Below, in pieces: positions 8,455 to 17,198 of a stretch of DNA of 64,000 bases (its first letter is position 1; the number at the start of each line of letters is the position of its first letter). A program made the position numbers and the translations under genes. The DNA is from Eubacterium limosum (GTDB lineage Bacteria > Bacillota > Clostridia > Eubacteriales > Eubacteriaceae), in NCBI RefSeq assembly GCF_000807675.2, contig NZ_CP019962.1, forward strand, positions 3,348,001 to 3,412,000. The letters are read 5' to 3'. The notes under the pieces were generated by a model, which made no database searches, had not been told where the DNA came from, and saw only the letters and a list, made by a program, of their open reading frames with translations.

Positions 8455-8506
8455 TCGCATTGTGTTTGTTTTCTACATATTAGGTAAGAAACCAAATACA
8501 ATGCGA
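8455..8506. repeat. Long near-perfect inverted repeat (hairpin)
   Basis: TCGCATTGTGTTTG (8455-8468) pairs with CAAATACAATGCGA (8493-8506) with one G-T pair, and after one mismatch five further pairs form (TTTCT/AGAAA). The total is about 20 bp of stem around a 12-base loop. It could be the right-end subterminal hairpin of an IS200/IS605-type element or part of an RNA working with the upstream TnpB. Confidence 0.8.
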
Positions 8507-8579
8507 TGAAAGTAAAGATTAAAGGATCAAATTTTGATCATGAGTGCTACGAGTTTTAAATTATAAATAATGATGTAAT

Positions 8580-8606
8580 GTAGGGAACGTTGGCCTCAGC
8601 GTTTCG
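8580..8606. repeat. GTAGGGAACG palindromic repeat, copy 2 (degenerate)
   Basis: GTAGGGAACGTTG-GCCT-CAGCGTTTC: same layout as the other copies but with wobble pairs in the stem. It sits 16 bases before the start of the polysaccharide operon's first gene. Confidence 0.7.
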
Positions 8607-8621
8607 AAAAGAGGAACTAGC

Positions 8622-9764
8622 ATGGAAAAGCCCGAAAAAATCTATCTCGCCTCCCCTCACATGGGCGGCGAGGAAATGAAATACATACAGGAAGCCTTTG
8701 ATACCAATTGGATCGCCCCCCTGGGCAAAAATGTCAACCAGTTTGAAAAAGAAATGGCAGATTACGTGGGAGTAAAAACAGGCGCGGCTTTATCCGCAGG
8801 AACAGCCGCCTTACATCTCGGCTTAAAAGCCCTGGGAGTAGGAAAAGGAGACGTGGTTTTCTGTTCCAGCCTGACCTTTTCAGCCAGCGCCAACCCGATT
8901 ATCTATCTGGGCGCAAAGCCAGTCTTTATCGACAGTGAACCCGAAACCTGGAACATGAGCCCAGAAGCTCTTAAAAAAGCCTATGAGAAATATCCCAATC
9001 CCAAAGCTGTGATCATTGTGGATTTATACGGACAAGCCGCCGACTATGAAAAGTTGTCACCCCTATGTAAAGCCCACCACACGCCAATACTGGAAGATGC
9101 CGCCGAAGCCTTAGGCGCGACCTATCAAGGGCAGAAGTGCGGCTCCTTTAGCGATCTGTCCGTTCTATCCTTTAACGGCAACAAAATCATCACCACCTCC
9201 GGCGGGGGCATGCTCCTCGGAAATGATGAAGCCCTTATCCAGAAAGCCCGCTTCTGGTCCACCCAGTCCAGAGAGAATGAGCGGCATTACGAGCACAAAG
9301 AGCTGGGCTACAACTACCGCATGAGCAACATTGTTGCTGGTATCGGAAGGGGACAGTTAAAAGTCCTTGATGAAAGAGTCACAAAGAAAAAGCAAATCTT
9401 TGAGACCTATCAAGAAGCATTTAAAGAAATAAATGATATTGAAATGATGCCTGTTTCCGATAAAGGCAAACCCAATTGCTGGTTAAGCTGCATGACCTTA
9501 AAACAGGGTAGTAAGATAAAACCATTAGATATTATGCAGGCCTTGGAAAAAGAAAATATCGAATCCCGCCCCATTTGGAAGCCCATGCATCTGCAACCTT
9601 ATTTTAGGGCTTATGATTTCTTCAGCCATTGTGACTACGATTGGGAGAATGAACAGAGCATTGCAGAAGATATCTTTAACCGGGGCATCTGCCTGCCGAG
9701 TGATACAAAGATGACTGAAGAAGATCAGCAGAGAATTATTAACATTATCAAGGCATTCTTTTAA
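8622..9764 (+). CDS. DegT/DnrJ/EryC1-family sugar aminotransferase
   Basis: 380 residues, full length for PLP-dependent 4-amino-sugar transaminases of the PglE/PseC type, which aminate a UDP-4-keto-6-deoxy sugar. Visible are the N-terminal LASPHMGGEEMKYIQEAFD, the PLP-phosphate-site region ALSAGTAALHLGL, the PLP-ring aspartate in EDAAEALGA, and the Schiff-base lysine K188 in SFNGNKIITTSGGGM. It is the first gene of the polysaccharide operon and precedes a PglC-like priming transferase, a pairing seen in bacillosamine-type pathways. The exact substrate is not decidable. Confidence 0.88.
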   Translation: MEKPEKIYLASPHMGGEEMKYIQEAFDTNWIAPLGKNVNQFEKEMADYVGVKTGAALSAGTAALHLGLKALGVGKGDVVFCSSLTFSASANPIIYLGAKPVFIDSEPETWNMSPEALKKAYEKYPNPKAVIIVDLYGQAADYEKLSPLCKAHHTPILEDAAEALGATYQGQKCGSFSDLSVLSFNGNKIITTSGGGMLLGNDEALIQKARFWSTQSRENERHYEHKELGYNYRMSNIVAGIGRGQLKVLDERVTKKKQIFETYQEAFKEINDIEMMPVSDKGKPNCWLSCMTLKQGSKIKPLDIMQALEKENIESRPIWKPMHLQPYFRAYDFFSHCDYDWENEQSIAEDIFNRGICLPSDTKMTEEDQQRIINIIKAFF

Positions 9765-9778
9765 GTAATAACAGTTAT

Positions 9779-9803
9779 GTAGGGAACGACGCCGCGTCGT
9801 TCC
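9779..9803. repeat. GTAGGGAACG palindromic repeat, copy 3
   Basis: GTAG followed by GGAACGACG-CCG-CGTCGTTCC, a perfect 9-bp stem, filling most of the gap between the aminotransferase stop and the sugar transferase. The arms vary while GTAGGGAAC is constant, as expected of a dispersed structured repeat. Confidence 0.85.
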
Positions 9804-9824
9804 GATGAAATACAGAGGTTCAAA

Positions 9825-10517
9825 ATGATCTATCAGAAATACGTCAAACGCATACTCGACATCACCCTGTCCGGTGCAGCTATCATCGTGCTGTCGCCCG
9901 TGATGGGTGTTACCGCCATTTTGGTTAAAAAGAAACTGGGGAGCCCGGTCATTTTCAAACAGAAGCGGCCCGGCAAGGATGAAAAAATCTTTACGATGTA
10001 TAAATTCAGAACGATGCTAGATGCAAAAGATAGCAAGGGAAATAATTTGACAGATGAAGAGCGTTTAAAAAGGATCGCACTCCAAAAGAAAGAAGAAAAA
10101 AATATTTCAAAAGATGAAAATCGTATAACACCATTTGGAAAGAAAATGCGAGCAATGAGTTTAGATGAATTGCCAGAGCTGTTTAATATCTTTAAAGGAG
10201 ATATGAGTTTTGTTGGGCCGCGGCCTTTAGTCACAATTTATTTGCCTTATTATAATGAATATGAAAAGAAAAGGCATAACGTACGGCCTGGGTTAACAGG
10301 TTTAGCGCAAGTTAACGGAAGAAATGGATTATCATGGAAAGAAAAATTTTATTATGACACACAGTATGTGGAAAATGTAACCTTTATAAAAGATTTAAAA
10401 ATACTTTTAAAAACGGTTCGTGTTGTCCTTTCCCACAATGATATCGGGCAAGGAGGAGAAAAACCGGAAGCATTTCATATCGTTAGACAAAGAGAACTTA
10501 ATGATAAATTACAGTAA
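9825..10517 (+). CDS. Undecaprenyl-phosphate sugar-1-phosphate transferase (priming PGT)
   Basis: 230 residues, the short PglC-like monotopic form without the extra transmembrane domain of WbaP. It moves a sugar phosphate from UDP to undecaprenyl phosphate, starting repeat-unit assembly on the inner membrane face. Evidence: one re-entrant hydrophobic helix (about 10-32), the basic KQKRPGKDEKIFTMYKFRTM segment, the SLDELPELFNIFKGDMSFVGPRPL signature holding the catalytic Asp-Glu pair, and RPGLTGLAQVNGRN. Four bases of overlap logic are absent; it is separated from its neighbours by short gaps. Confidence 0.92.
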   Translation: MIYQKYVKRILDITLSGAAIIVLSPVMGVTAILVKKKLGSPVIFKQKRPGKDEKIFTMYKFRTMLDAKDSKGNNLTDEERLKRIALQKKEEKNISKDENRITPFGKKMRAMSLDELPELFNIFKGDMSFVGPRPLVTIYLPYYNEYEKKRHNVRPGLTGLAQVNGRNGLSWKEKFYYDTQYVENVTFIKDLKILLKTVRVVLSHNDIGQGGEKPEAFHIVRQRELNDKLQ

Positions 10518-10537
10518 TCGAGAAAAGAGGAATTTTT

Positions 10538-11536
10538 ATGAAAAAAATAGTTATTTTTGGTGCTTCAGGCAATGTAGGATCTTATTTTACCAAATATGCA
10601 GCTGAATTTTTTAAGGATTCAGATTTTGAAATTATTGCTTCTGGGAGAAGAAAGACAAATGTTTTTAAGCAGTTTGGTGTGAAATATATTGATGTGGATG
10701 TTACAAAATCAAGTGATTTTGATAAACTTCCAAAGGATGATGTTTATGCAGTTATTATGCTGGCAGCCGTGATTCCTTCATATATGAATAATTATAATGC
10801 TAAAGCTTATTTAGATACAAATATTATGGGCACGTACAATGTTTTAGAATATTGTCGTAAAAACAATGTGGATAGAATTTTATTTAGTACGACTGTTTTT
10901 GATATTTCATTATACGCTGAAGAAGGCATGATATTAAAACCGGATATGCCCAAAAATTTTAGCTACAAAGGAGATCATGCGGTTTATGTTATTTCGAAAA
11001 ATACAGCCATTGAGTTAATTGAACATTATCATCAGGAGTACGGTATTAAAAAGTTTATTTTTAGATTTCCGACAATTTATGGATACAGCCCTTATCAGTA
11101 CTATTTCCCAAATGGTGTAAAAACAATGCGTCCCCTATATAAAACCATAAATAACGCAATGGAAGGTAAACCAATAGAAATATGGGGAGATCCAAATTAT
11201 GCAAAAGATATGGTTCATGTTTATGATTGCGCGCAGATGATGTGTAAAGCGATAAACGTCGATCGGGATGAAGGATTCTATAATGTAGGGACAGGCATTC
11301 CAGTTACATTACAGGAGCAATGTGAAACGATCATTGACGTGTTCTCTCCTAAAGATAAACCATCTGAAATTATTTATCATCCCGAAGTATCCAATGGCGG
11401 TGGCTTTTTGATGGATATCGAGAACGCAAAAGAGGAGTTAGGTTACGCGCCCGAGTATGACTGTAAAAAACTGTTTGAAGATTACAAAAAAGAAATGAAA
11501 CTTAATCGCTTTATGGAACTAAGAAAACAAGATTAA
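10538..11536 (+). CDS. NAD-dependent epimerase/dehydratase (SDR superfamily)
   Basis: 332 residues of extended SDR type. The N-terminal nucleotide-binding motif is GASGNVGSYF (residues 8-17) and the catalytic Tyr-x3-Lys is seen in YVISKNTAIEL. The active-site threonine/serine lies in STTVFDISLY. It acts on a nucleotide sugar in polysaccharide synthesis, but substrate and product are not evident. From here the operon becomes distinctly AT-rich. Five bases separate it from the next gene. Confidence 0.8.
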   Translation: MKKIVIFGASGNVGSYFTKYAAEFFKDSDFEIIASGRRKTNVFKQFGVKYIDVDVTKSSDFDKLPKDDVYAVIMLAAVIPSYMNNYNAKAYLDTNIMGTYNVLEYCRKNNVDRILFSTTVFDISLYAEEGMILKPDMPKNFSYKGDHAVYVISKNTAIELIEHYHQEYGIKKFIFRFPTIYGYSPYQYYFPNGVKTMRPLYKTINNAMEGKPIEIWGDPNYAKDMVHVYDCAQMMCKAINVDRDEGFYNVGTGIPVTLQEQCETIIDVFSPKDKPSEIIYHPEVSNGGGFLMDIENAKEELGYAPEYDCKKLFEDYKKEMKLNRFMELRKQD

Positions 11537-11540
11537 AAAT

Positions 11541-12611
11541 ATGAAAAAGGAAATCGGCAGTGAATTTTGGACCGTCGAACAGACAGCAGAGAAACAGCAT
11601 TTATTCAATGCTTTTAAAAGAAATCAACGCTTCTTTTTATCCGGTCGAACAGCTTTGGATTTTCTAATAAAAAATATAAAAGCAAAGAAGCCCATAAGAA
11701 AAGCATACCTTCCGTCCTATTGCTGTCACAGCATGATCCAGCCTTTTTTAGATAATGATATCGAAGTAATCTTCTATAATGTTCTCATCGCAGAAAATCG
11801 ATTAACGATAAAAGTTGATTCCAATATAGAATGTGATCTTTTTTATAGCATTCAATACTTTGGATTCGTTGATGAACAATTGGATGATTTTATAAAAAAA
11901 ATAAAACAACAGGGAAAACTAATCGTTGAAGATGCCACGCACTCCTTATTCACAGCTAAAGCATTTCATACAGAAGCCGATTATGTTTTTGCAAGCCTGC
12001 GCAAATGGACAGGGCTGCCCGGCGGTGCATTGGTATGGTCAAAGGAAACTCTTGGTAATCCAGCATCAAAGATAGATCCCAGCAAAGCATACATTGAAAA
12101 GCGGGAAGCCGCCTATCAATTAAAACGTCGATACATTGAGGGCGAACCCATCGAAAAAAACACCTTTTTAACTTTATTCGATGAAGCCGAGCAAATCTTA
12201 GGCAAGGATTATCGCAGCTACGGCTGTGGTCAGGAAATAAAAGAACAAATTGAGCATTTAGATATTGCAAAAATTAAAAAGAAACGACAAGAAAATGCAG
12301 CTTTTCTCTGTGGAAAATTGAGATTTTGTGAAAGTATTGAGTTGCTTTACAAAGAAATAAAACAGGATGATTGCCCTTTGTTCATTCCGATTATCGTAAA
12401 AAAACATCAGAGAGATCCATTAAGAGCATTTTTAATCCAGCAGAATATTTATTGTCCGATCCACTGGCCAATTTCACCAATGCACAAGCTAAATGTGGGA
12501 ACAGAAGCACTTTATAAAAATACACTCAGCTTAGTGTGCGACCAACGATATGACATAGAAGATATGGCATTGATTGTCAATGCGATCATACAATTTTTTG
12601 AAAGGAAATAA
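11541..12611 (+). CDS. Diverged DegT-like PLP-dependent enzyme
   Basis: 356 residues. An aspartate for the PLP ring is seen in LIVEDATHSLF (D131), and the likely Schiff-base lysine K155 lies in FASLRKWTGLPGGALV. The N-terminal SGRTALDFL replaces the usual GT-x-A-L loop of sugar aminotransferases. Fold and PLP use are likely; it is too diverged to assign a sugar. It is directly followed by a GNAT-type transferase, and the two may add an acylamino group in sequence. Confidence 0.65.
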   Translation: MKKEIGSEFWTVEQTAEKQHLFNAFKRNQRFFLSGRTALDFLIKNIKAKKPIRKAYLPSYCCHSMIQPFLDNDIEVIFYNVLIAENRLTIKVDSNIECDLFYSIQYFGFVDEQLDDFIKKIKQQGKLIVEDATHSLFTAKAFHTEADYVFASLRKWTGLPGGALVWSKETLGNPASKIDPSKAYIEKREAAYQLKRRYIEGEPIEKNTFLTLFDEAEQILGKDYRSYGCGQEIKEQIEHLDIAKIKKKRQENAAFLCGKLRFCESIELLYKEIKQDDCPLFIPIIVKKHQRDPLRAFLIQQNIYCPIHWPISPMHKLNVGTEALYKNTLSLVCDQRYDIEDMALIVNAIIQFFERK

Positions 12612-12612
12612 A

Positions 12613-13662
12613 ATGAGTCAATTAGAAATCATCACAAGCGATCAAGCAGAAGAATGGAATAAAATTGTCAAATCATTTAAAAATCATGACGTTTATTATC
12701 TCATTGATTATGTAAAAGCCTTTCAAATCCACGGAGATGGAGAACCGGTTCTTATCTTTTATCATGATCATGACTTTAAAGCAATGAATGTGACCATGAA
12801 ACGAGATATTGGCCGCTCGCCTAATTTAGTCAACAAAATTCCCATTGACACATATTATGATTTCACAACCCCTTATGGTTATGGTGGCTTTCTAGTTGAA
12901 GGGACACAGACAAAAGAAAACATAGAAACACTAAATCGTATCTACTGTGAATATTGTATTGAACATAATATCGTTTGTGAGTTTGTCCGCTTTCATCCTG
13001 TTTTGGAAAATGCCAGATCGCTGACCGATTTTTATGAAGTGACAGAATTGGGAGAAACCATTCTGATGGATCTAAATAATCAGGAAGTAATCTGGAGAAA
13101 CATCACCAGCAAAAACAGGAACATGATCCGCAAAGCCCAAAAATCCGGTGTCAAGATTTACTGGGGACGTAATCCGGAACTGTTTGAAATTTTTACAGAT
13201 ATTTATAATAAAACAATGGATAAAGACAAGGCAGATTCCTACTACTATTTTAAACCAAGTTTTTATAAAAGTGTCCTTGACGATTTAAAAGATAACAGTC
13301 TGATTTTCTACGCACAATTGGAAAATGAGATCATTGCAATGTCAATTATTCTGTTCTGCAACCAACAGATGCACTATCATTTGTCCGCCTCGAGACAAGC
13401 TTATTTAAGGTATGCGCCGACCAACCTTCTTCTTTATGAAGTGGCCTGTTGGGGGGCAGAAAATGGGTTTAAAACTTTACATTTAGGCGGGGGGCTAGGG
13501 TCTTGCGAGGACAATTTGTATAAATTTAAGAGTGCTTTTAACCGAAATTCAGATGTGAGGTTTTCGATTGGCAAAAGAGTCTTTTTAGAAAAAGAATACC
13601 AAGCGTTTAATGAAAAAATAGATATTGGTGAAAGTTCTTTTTTCCCTTTGTATAGGAGTTGA
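12613..13662 (+). CDS. FemAB/GNAT-like acyl or aminoacyl transferase
   Basis: 349 residues. The second half carries the GNAT-like core seen in BioF2/FemAB-type proteins (SKNRNMIRKAQKSGVKI; YYYFKPSFYKSVL; HLSASRQAYLRYAPTNLLLYE; LHLGGGLG). Such enzymes acylate amino sugars or peptidoglycan side chains. The start at 12613 is preferred because AAGGAAAT lies just upstream; an earlier ATG at 12574 is inside the previous gene. Product inferred from fold only. Confidence 0.7.
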   Translation: MSQLEIITSDQAEEWNKIVKSFKNHDVYYLIDYVKAFQIHGDGEPVLIFYHDHDFKAMNVTMKRDIGRSPNLVNKIPIDTYYDFTTPYGYGGFLVEGTQTKENIETLNRIYCEYCIEHNIVCEFVRFHPVLENARSLTDFYEVTELGETILMDLNNQEVIWRNITSKNRNMIRKAQKSGVKIYWGRNPELFEIFTDIYNKTMDKDKADSYYYFKPSFYKSVLDDLKDNSLIFYAQLENEIIAMSIILFCNQQMHYHLSASRQAYLRYAPTNLLLYEVACWGAENGFKTLHLGGGLGSCEDNLYKFKSAFNRNSDVRFSIGKRVFLEKEYQAFNEKIDIGESSFFPLYRS

Positions 13663-13667
13663 TCAGT

Positions 13668-14894
13668 GTGAATATTCTTTTTTTATCACTTTCAGACTTT
13701 GATTCATTAAAAAAATCAGGTATATACACCGATATATTACGTTCTTTTTCCAATAAAGGTCGTTGTGTATACGCTGTTTCACCGGCAGAAAAAAGAAATA
13801 AGGTTGAAACACAGACAATTATAAATGATAACGCTCAAATACTAAAAGTTAAAATCGGCAACATCACCAAATGCGGCTTAATCGAAAAAGGCATCTCAAC
13901 CCTCAGGATAGAAGCCCAGTATATCAAAGCCATCAAAAAATATTATGCCGATGTTCACTTTGACTTGATCCTCTACTCCACGCCACCGATCACCTTTGGA
14001 AAAGTTATTGAGCACATTAAAAAAAGAGACCACGCCAAATCCTATCTTTTGCTGAAAGACATCTTTCCGCAAAACGCAGTAGATCTGGGCATGTTTTCCT
14101 CAAAAGGGTTACTCCACACCTTTTTCAAACGCAAGGAGAAAAAGCTCTATGACCAGTCTGACTTTATCGGTTGCATGTCTCAAGCCAACGTGAATTATCT
14201 CTTAAAACACAACTCATGGATCGACCCGAAAAAAGTAGAGATCTGCCCCAACAGCATTGAACCGATAACCATTGAAAAAGATGAGACAATAATCCGGAAG
14301 GTCCGCGAAAAATACAGCATTCCCATGGATAAAACCATTTTTATCTACGGCGGCAATCTTGGCAAGCCCCAGGGTATGGAGCATATCATCGCCTGCCTGA
14401 AAGCCTGCGCTGACCATCCGAGGGCTTACTTTGTCATTGCCGGCTCAGGAACCGAATATACAAAACTAAAAGGATTTTTGGATCAAACACCTTTATCCAA
14501 CGTCCAGCTTTTATACCAATTGCCAAAAGAAGACTACGAGCTGCTCGCCAACACCTGTGACGTAGGCTTGATTTTTCTAGACCATCGCTTCACCATCCCC
14601 AACTTCCCGTCACGTCTCCTGTCTTACATGCAGGCATCTATGCCTGTATTAGCCTGTACCGATGTCCACACCGATATCGGGCTGATCATTGAACAAGGAC
14701 AGTTTGGTTACTGGTGTGAAAGCCGGGAAGCAGAAAGTTTTAAAGAAAAAATTGATCAGCTGTGTGCAGAAGAAGAAAAACTTTCCGAGATGGGCGAAAA
14801 TGCAAGGGCTTATCTGGAAACCCACTATACCGTTGATCAAACCTATGAAATTATTATGAAACATTTTGAACAGGAAGGACCAGAAAATGTTTGA
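13668..14894 (+). CDS. Glycosyltransferase family 4 (WbuB-like)
   Basis: About 408 residues with a GT-B fold. The acceptor half comes first, then the donor half with FIYGGNLGKPQGMEHII, FVIAGSGTEY and a C-terminal SRLLSYMQASMPVLAC region containing the donor-binding segment. WbuB-type enzymes commonly add FucNAc or a similar amino sugar early in the repeat unit, which fits the CapEFG genes that follow. A GTG at 13668 gives the best spacing to AGGAG at 13653; a TTG at 13659 is also possible. It overlaps the next gene by 8 bases. Confidence 0.85.
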   Translation: MNILFLSLSDFDSLKKSGIYTDILRSFSNKGRCVYAVSPAEKRNKVETQTIINDNAQILKVKIGNITKCGLIEKGISTLRIEAQYIKAIKKYYADVHFDLILYSTPPITFGKVIEHIKKRDHAKSYLLLKDIFPQNAVDLGMFSSKGLLHTFFKRKEKKLYDQSDFIGCMSQANVNYLLKHNSWIDPKKVEICPNSIEPITIEKDETIIRKVREKYSIPMDKTIFIYGGNLGKPQGMEHIIACLKACADHPRAYFVIAGSGTEYTKLKGFLDQTPLSNVQLLYQLPKEDYELLANTCDVGLIFLDHRFTIPNFPSRLLSYMQASMPVLACTDVHTDIGLIIEQGQFGYWCESREAESFKEKIDQLCAEEEKLSEMGENARAYLETHYTVDQTYEIIMKHFEQEGPENV

Positions 14895-15909
14895 AGGAGA
14901 AACCCTACTCATCACCGGTGGCACAGGCAGCTTTGGCCACGCCGTGCTCAACCGCTTTTTAAAAACCAACATCAAAGAAATCCGCATTTTCTCAAGGGAT
15001 GAGAAAAAACAGGATGACATGCGCCATCAGTACAATGATGACAAAATCAAATATTACATCGGGGATGTGCGGAACCTTCAAAGCCTCAAAGACGCCGTAC
15101 ATGGCGTGGATTACGTCTTCCACGCCGCCGCCTTAAAGCAGGTGCCCTCCTGCGAGTTCTTTCCCATCGAGGCCGTCAGGACCAACGTCATCGGCACTGA
15201 CAACGTGCTGACCGCTGCCATCGAAGAGGGCGTCAAAAAAGTCATCTGTCTGTCCACTGACAAGGCCGCCTATCCCATCAACGCCATGGGCACCTCCAAA
15301 GCCATGATGGAAAAAGTTTTTGTGGCAAAATCAAGAACCGTTGACCCGGAGAAGACCCTGATCTGCGGCACCCGCTACGGGAACGTCATGTGCTCCCGGG
15401 GCTCCGTGATCCCCCTGTTCATCGAACAGATCAAAAACGGCCAGGCCCTGACCATCACCGAACCCAAAATGACCCGTTTCATCATGAGCCTGGAAGAAGC
15501 CGTGGAGCTCGTCCTCTTCGCCTTCGAGCACGCTGAGAACGGGGACATCATGGTCCAGAAAGCCCCGGCCTGCACCATCGAAGTGCTGGCACAGGCCGTC
15601 AGAGAACTCTTCCACGCCGACAACGAAATCAAGATTATCGGTATCCGCCACGGTGAAAAAATGTACGAGACCCTTCTAACCAACGAAGAGTGCGCCCACG
15701 CCATCGACATGGGCGACTTCTTCCGCGTCCCAGCCGATAAACGGGATTTAAACTACGATAAATATTTCAAAGAAGGCGACCAGAAACGCACCGAGCTCAC
15801 CGAGTTCAACTCCGACAACACCGAGCTGTTAAATGTAGAACAGGTCAAAGAAAAGCTTTTGAGTTTAGAATACATCCGCAATGAACTCGCCGAATGGGAA
15901 GCGAGGTAA
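14887..15909 (+). CDS. capE: UDP-GlcNAc 4,6-dehydratase (5-inverting, CapE/FnlA-like)
   Basis: 340 residues. First enzyme of UDP-L-FucNAc synthesis; converts UDP-GlcNAc to a 4-keto-6-deoxy intermediate with C5 inversion. Motifs: LLITGGTGSFGHAVL (NAD binding), the short-type catalytic region VICLSTDKAAYPINAMGTSKAMMEK, and RYGNVMCSRGSVIPLF. The start at 14887 follows GGAAGGACC; an upstream ATG at 14866 is within the preceding gene. CapF and CapG homologues follow immediately, making a complete three-step set. Confidence 0.93.
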   Translation: MFEGETLLITGGTGSFGHAVLNRFLKTNIKEIRIFSRDEKKQDDMRHQYNDDKIKYYIGDVRNLQSLKDAVHGVDYVFHAAALKQVPSCEFFPIEAVRTNVIGTDNVLTAAIEEGVKKVICLSTDKAAYPINAMGTSKAMMEKVFVAKSRTVDPEKTLICGTRYGNVMCSRGSVIPLFIEQIKNGQALTITEPKMTRFIMSLEEAVELVLFAFEHAENGDIMVQKAPACTIEVLAQAVRELFHADNEIKIIGIRHGEKMYETLLTNEECAHAIDMGDFFRVPADKRDLNYDKYFKEGDQKRTELTEFNSDNTELLNVEQVKEKLLSLEYIRNELAEWEAR

Positions 15910-15913
15910 AAAC

Positions 15914-17167
15914 ATGAAAATACTCATCACCGGCGCCAGAGGATTCATTGGAAAAAACCTCATCGTCGAGCTTAACAATATCAAAGAAAAGAAAACAAAC
16001 CGATATCCCGGCATCGATCCTGACACCCTGGAAATCCTGCCCTTTGATGTGGACACCGACCCCAGTCTCTTAGAGACCTATACCCAGGAATGTGACTTCG
16101 TGTTCCATCTGGCCGGCGTCAACCGTCCCAAAGACCCAGCAGAATACAAAGCCGGCAACTTCGGCTTTACCAGCACATTATTAGATTTATTAAAAAAGGC
16201 CAACAACAAAGCCCCCGTCATGCTCGCCTCCTCCATCCAGGCCGCCCTTGACAACCCCTACGGCACGAGCAAAAAAGCTGGGGAAGACCGGCTCTTTGAC
16301 TACGGTAGAGAAAACAACGTCAAAGTCCTCGTCTACCGGTTTCCCAACGTGTTCGGCAAATGGTGCCGCCCCAACTACAACAGTGCTGTGGCCACCTTCT
16401 GCCACCACATCGCAAGCGGTCAGCCCATCCAGGTCAACGATCCCGAGGTGATGCTGTATCTCGTCTACATCGACGACGTGGTCGAAGAGTTGATCGGCGC
16501 CCTGTGCGGCAGAGAACACCGGGAAGAAAAAGAACAAGTCAAAGCCTTCAAAGACGATGTCATCAACGTCGTGAAAATCAACAGAGAACGCGTCGCGACC
16601 GGAAAGCAGTTCTGCACCGTGCCCGTATCCTACAAAGTCAAGCTGGGAGACGTCGCTCAGTTAATTAAGTCCTTTAAAGAAGGACGGGAAAAGCTCCAGG
16701 TCCCCGACCTGTCCGACACCTTCACCAAGAAGCTCTACGCCACCTACCTGAGCTACCTGCCAACGGATCAGTTCAGCTATCCCTTAAAAATGAACGTGGA
16801 CAGCCGCGGCTCCTTCACCGAGTTCATAAGAACCCCCGACCGGGGCCAGGTGTCCATCAACATCTCAAAGCCCGGCATCACCAAAGGCCAGCATTGGCAC
16901 CACACCAAAAACGAAAAGTTTCTGGTGGTCAAAGGAAAAGGGCAAATCCAGTTCCGAAAAGTCATAAACGATCAAGAAGATAGCGAAAAAGAGGAAGAAG
17001 CCGTCATCAGCTACCAAGTCACTGGCGACAAGCTCGAAGTCATCGACATTCCCACAGGCTATACCCATAACATCATCAACGAAGGCGATGAGGACATGGT
17101 CACCGTCATGTGGGCCAGCGAAGCCTTCGACCCCGAAAAGCCCGATACCTACTTTTTAGAAGTGTAA
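15914..17167 (+). CDS. capF: CapF/FnlB-like bifunctional epimerase-reductase
   Basis: 417 residues, matching CapF: an N-terminal SDR domain (MKILITGARGFIGKNL; YGTSKKAGEDRL for the Tyr-x3-Lys) and a C-terminal zinc-binding cupin (about 300-417; TKGQHWHHTKNEKFLVVKGKG, PTGYTHNIINEG). In UDP-L-FucNAc synthesis the cupin epimerises C3 and the SDR half reduces C4. The start at 15914 follows GCGAGGTAAAA. It lies 4 bases after capE. Confidence 0.93.
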   Translation: MKILITGARGFIGKNLIVELNNIKEKKTNRYPGIDPDTLEILPFDVDTDPSLLETYTQECDFVFHLAGVNRPKDPAEYKAGNFGFTSTLLDLLKKANNKAPVMLASSIQAALDNPYGTSKKAGEDRLFDYGRENNVKVLVYRFPNVFGKWCRPNYNSAVATFCHHIASGQPIQVNDPEVMLYLVYIDDVVEELIGALCGREHREEKEQVKAFKDDVINVVKINRERVATGKQFCTVPVSYKVKLGDVAQLIKSFKEGREKLQVPDLSDTFTKKLYATYLSYLPTDQFSYPLKMNVDSRGSFTEFIRTPDRGQVSINISKPGITKGQHWHHTKNEKFLVVKGKGQIQFRKVINDQEDSEKEEEAVISYQVTGDKLEVIDIPTGYTHNIINEGDEDMVTVMWASEAFDPEKPDTYFLEV

Positions 17168-17198
17168 AAATAAAAGAAAAAAGAAAGCAAGAGAAAAG

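Noticed and set aside
16248-16668. Alternative-frame ORFs inside the high-GC capF gene
   Set aside because: They arise from GC-rich third positions; the capF frame has complete domain motifs.
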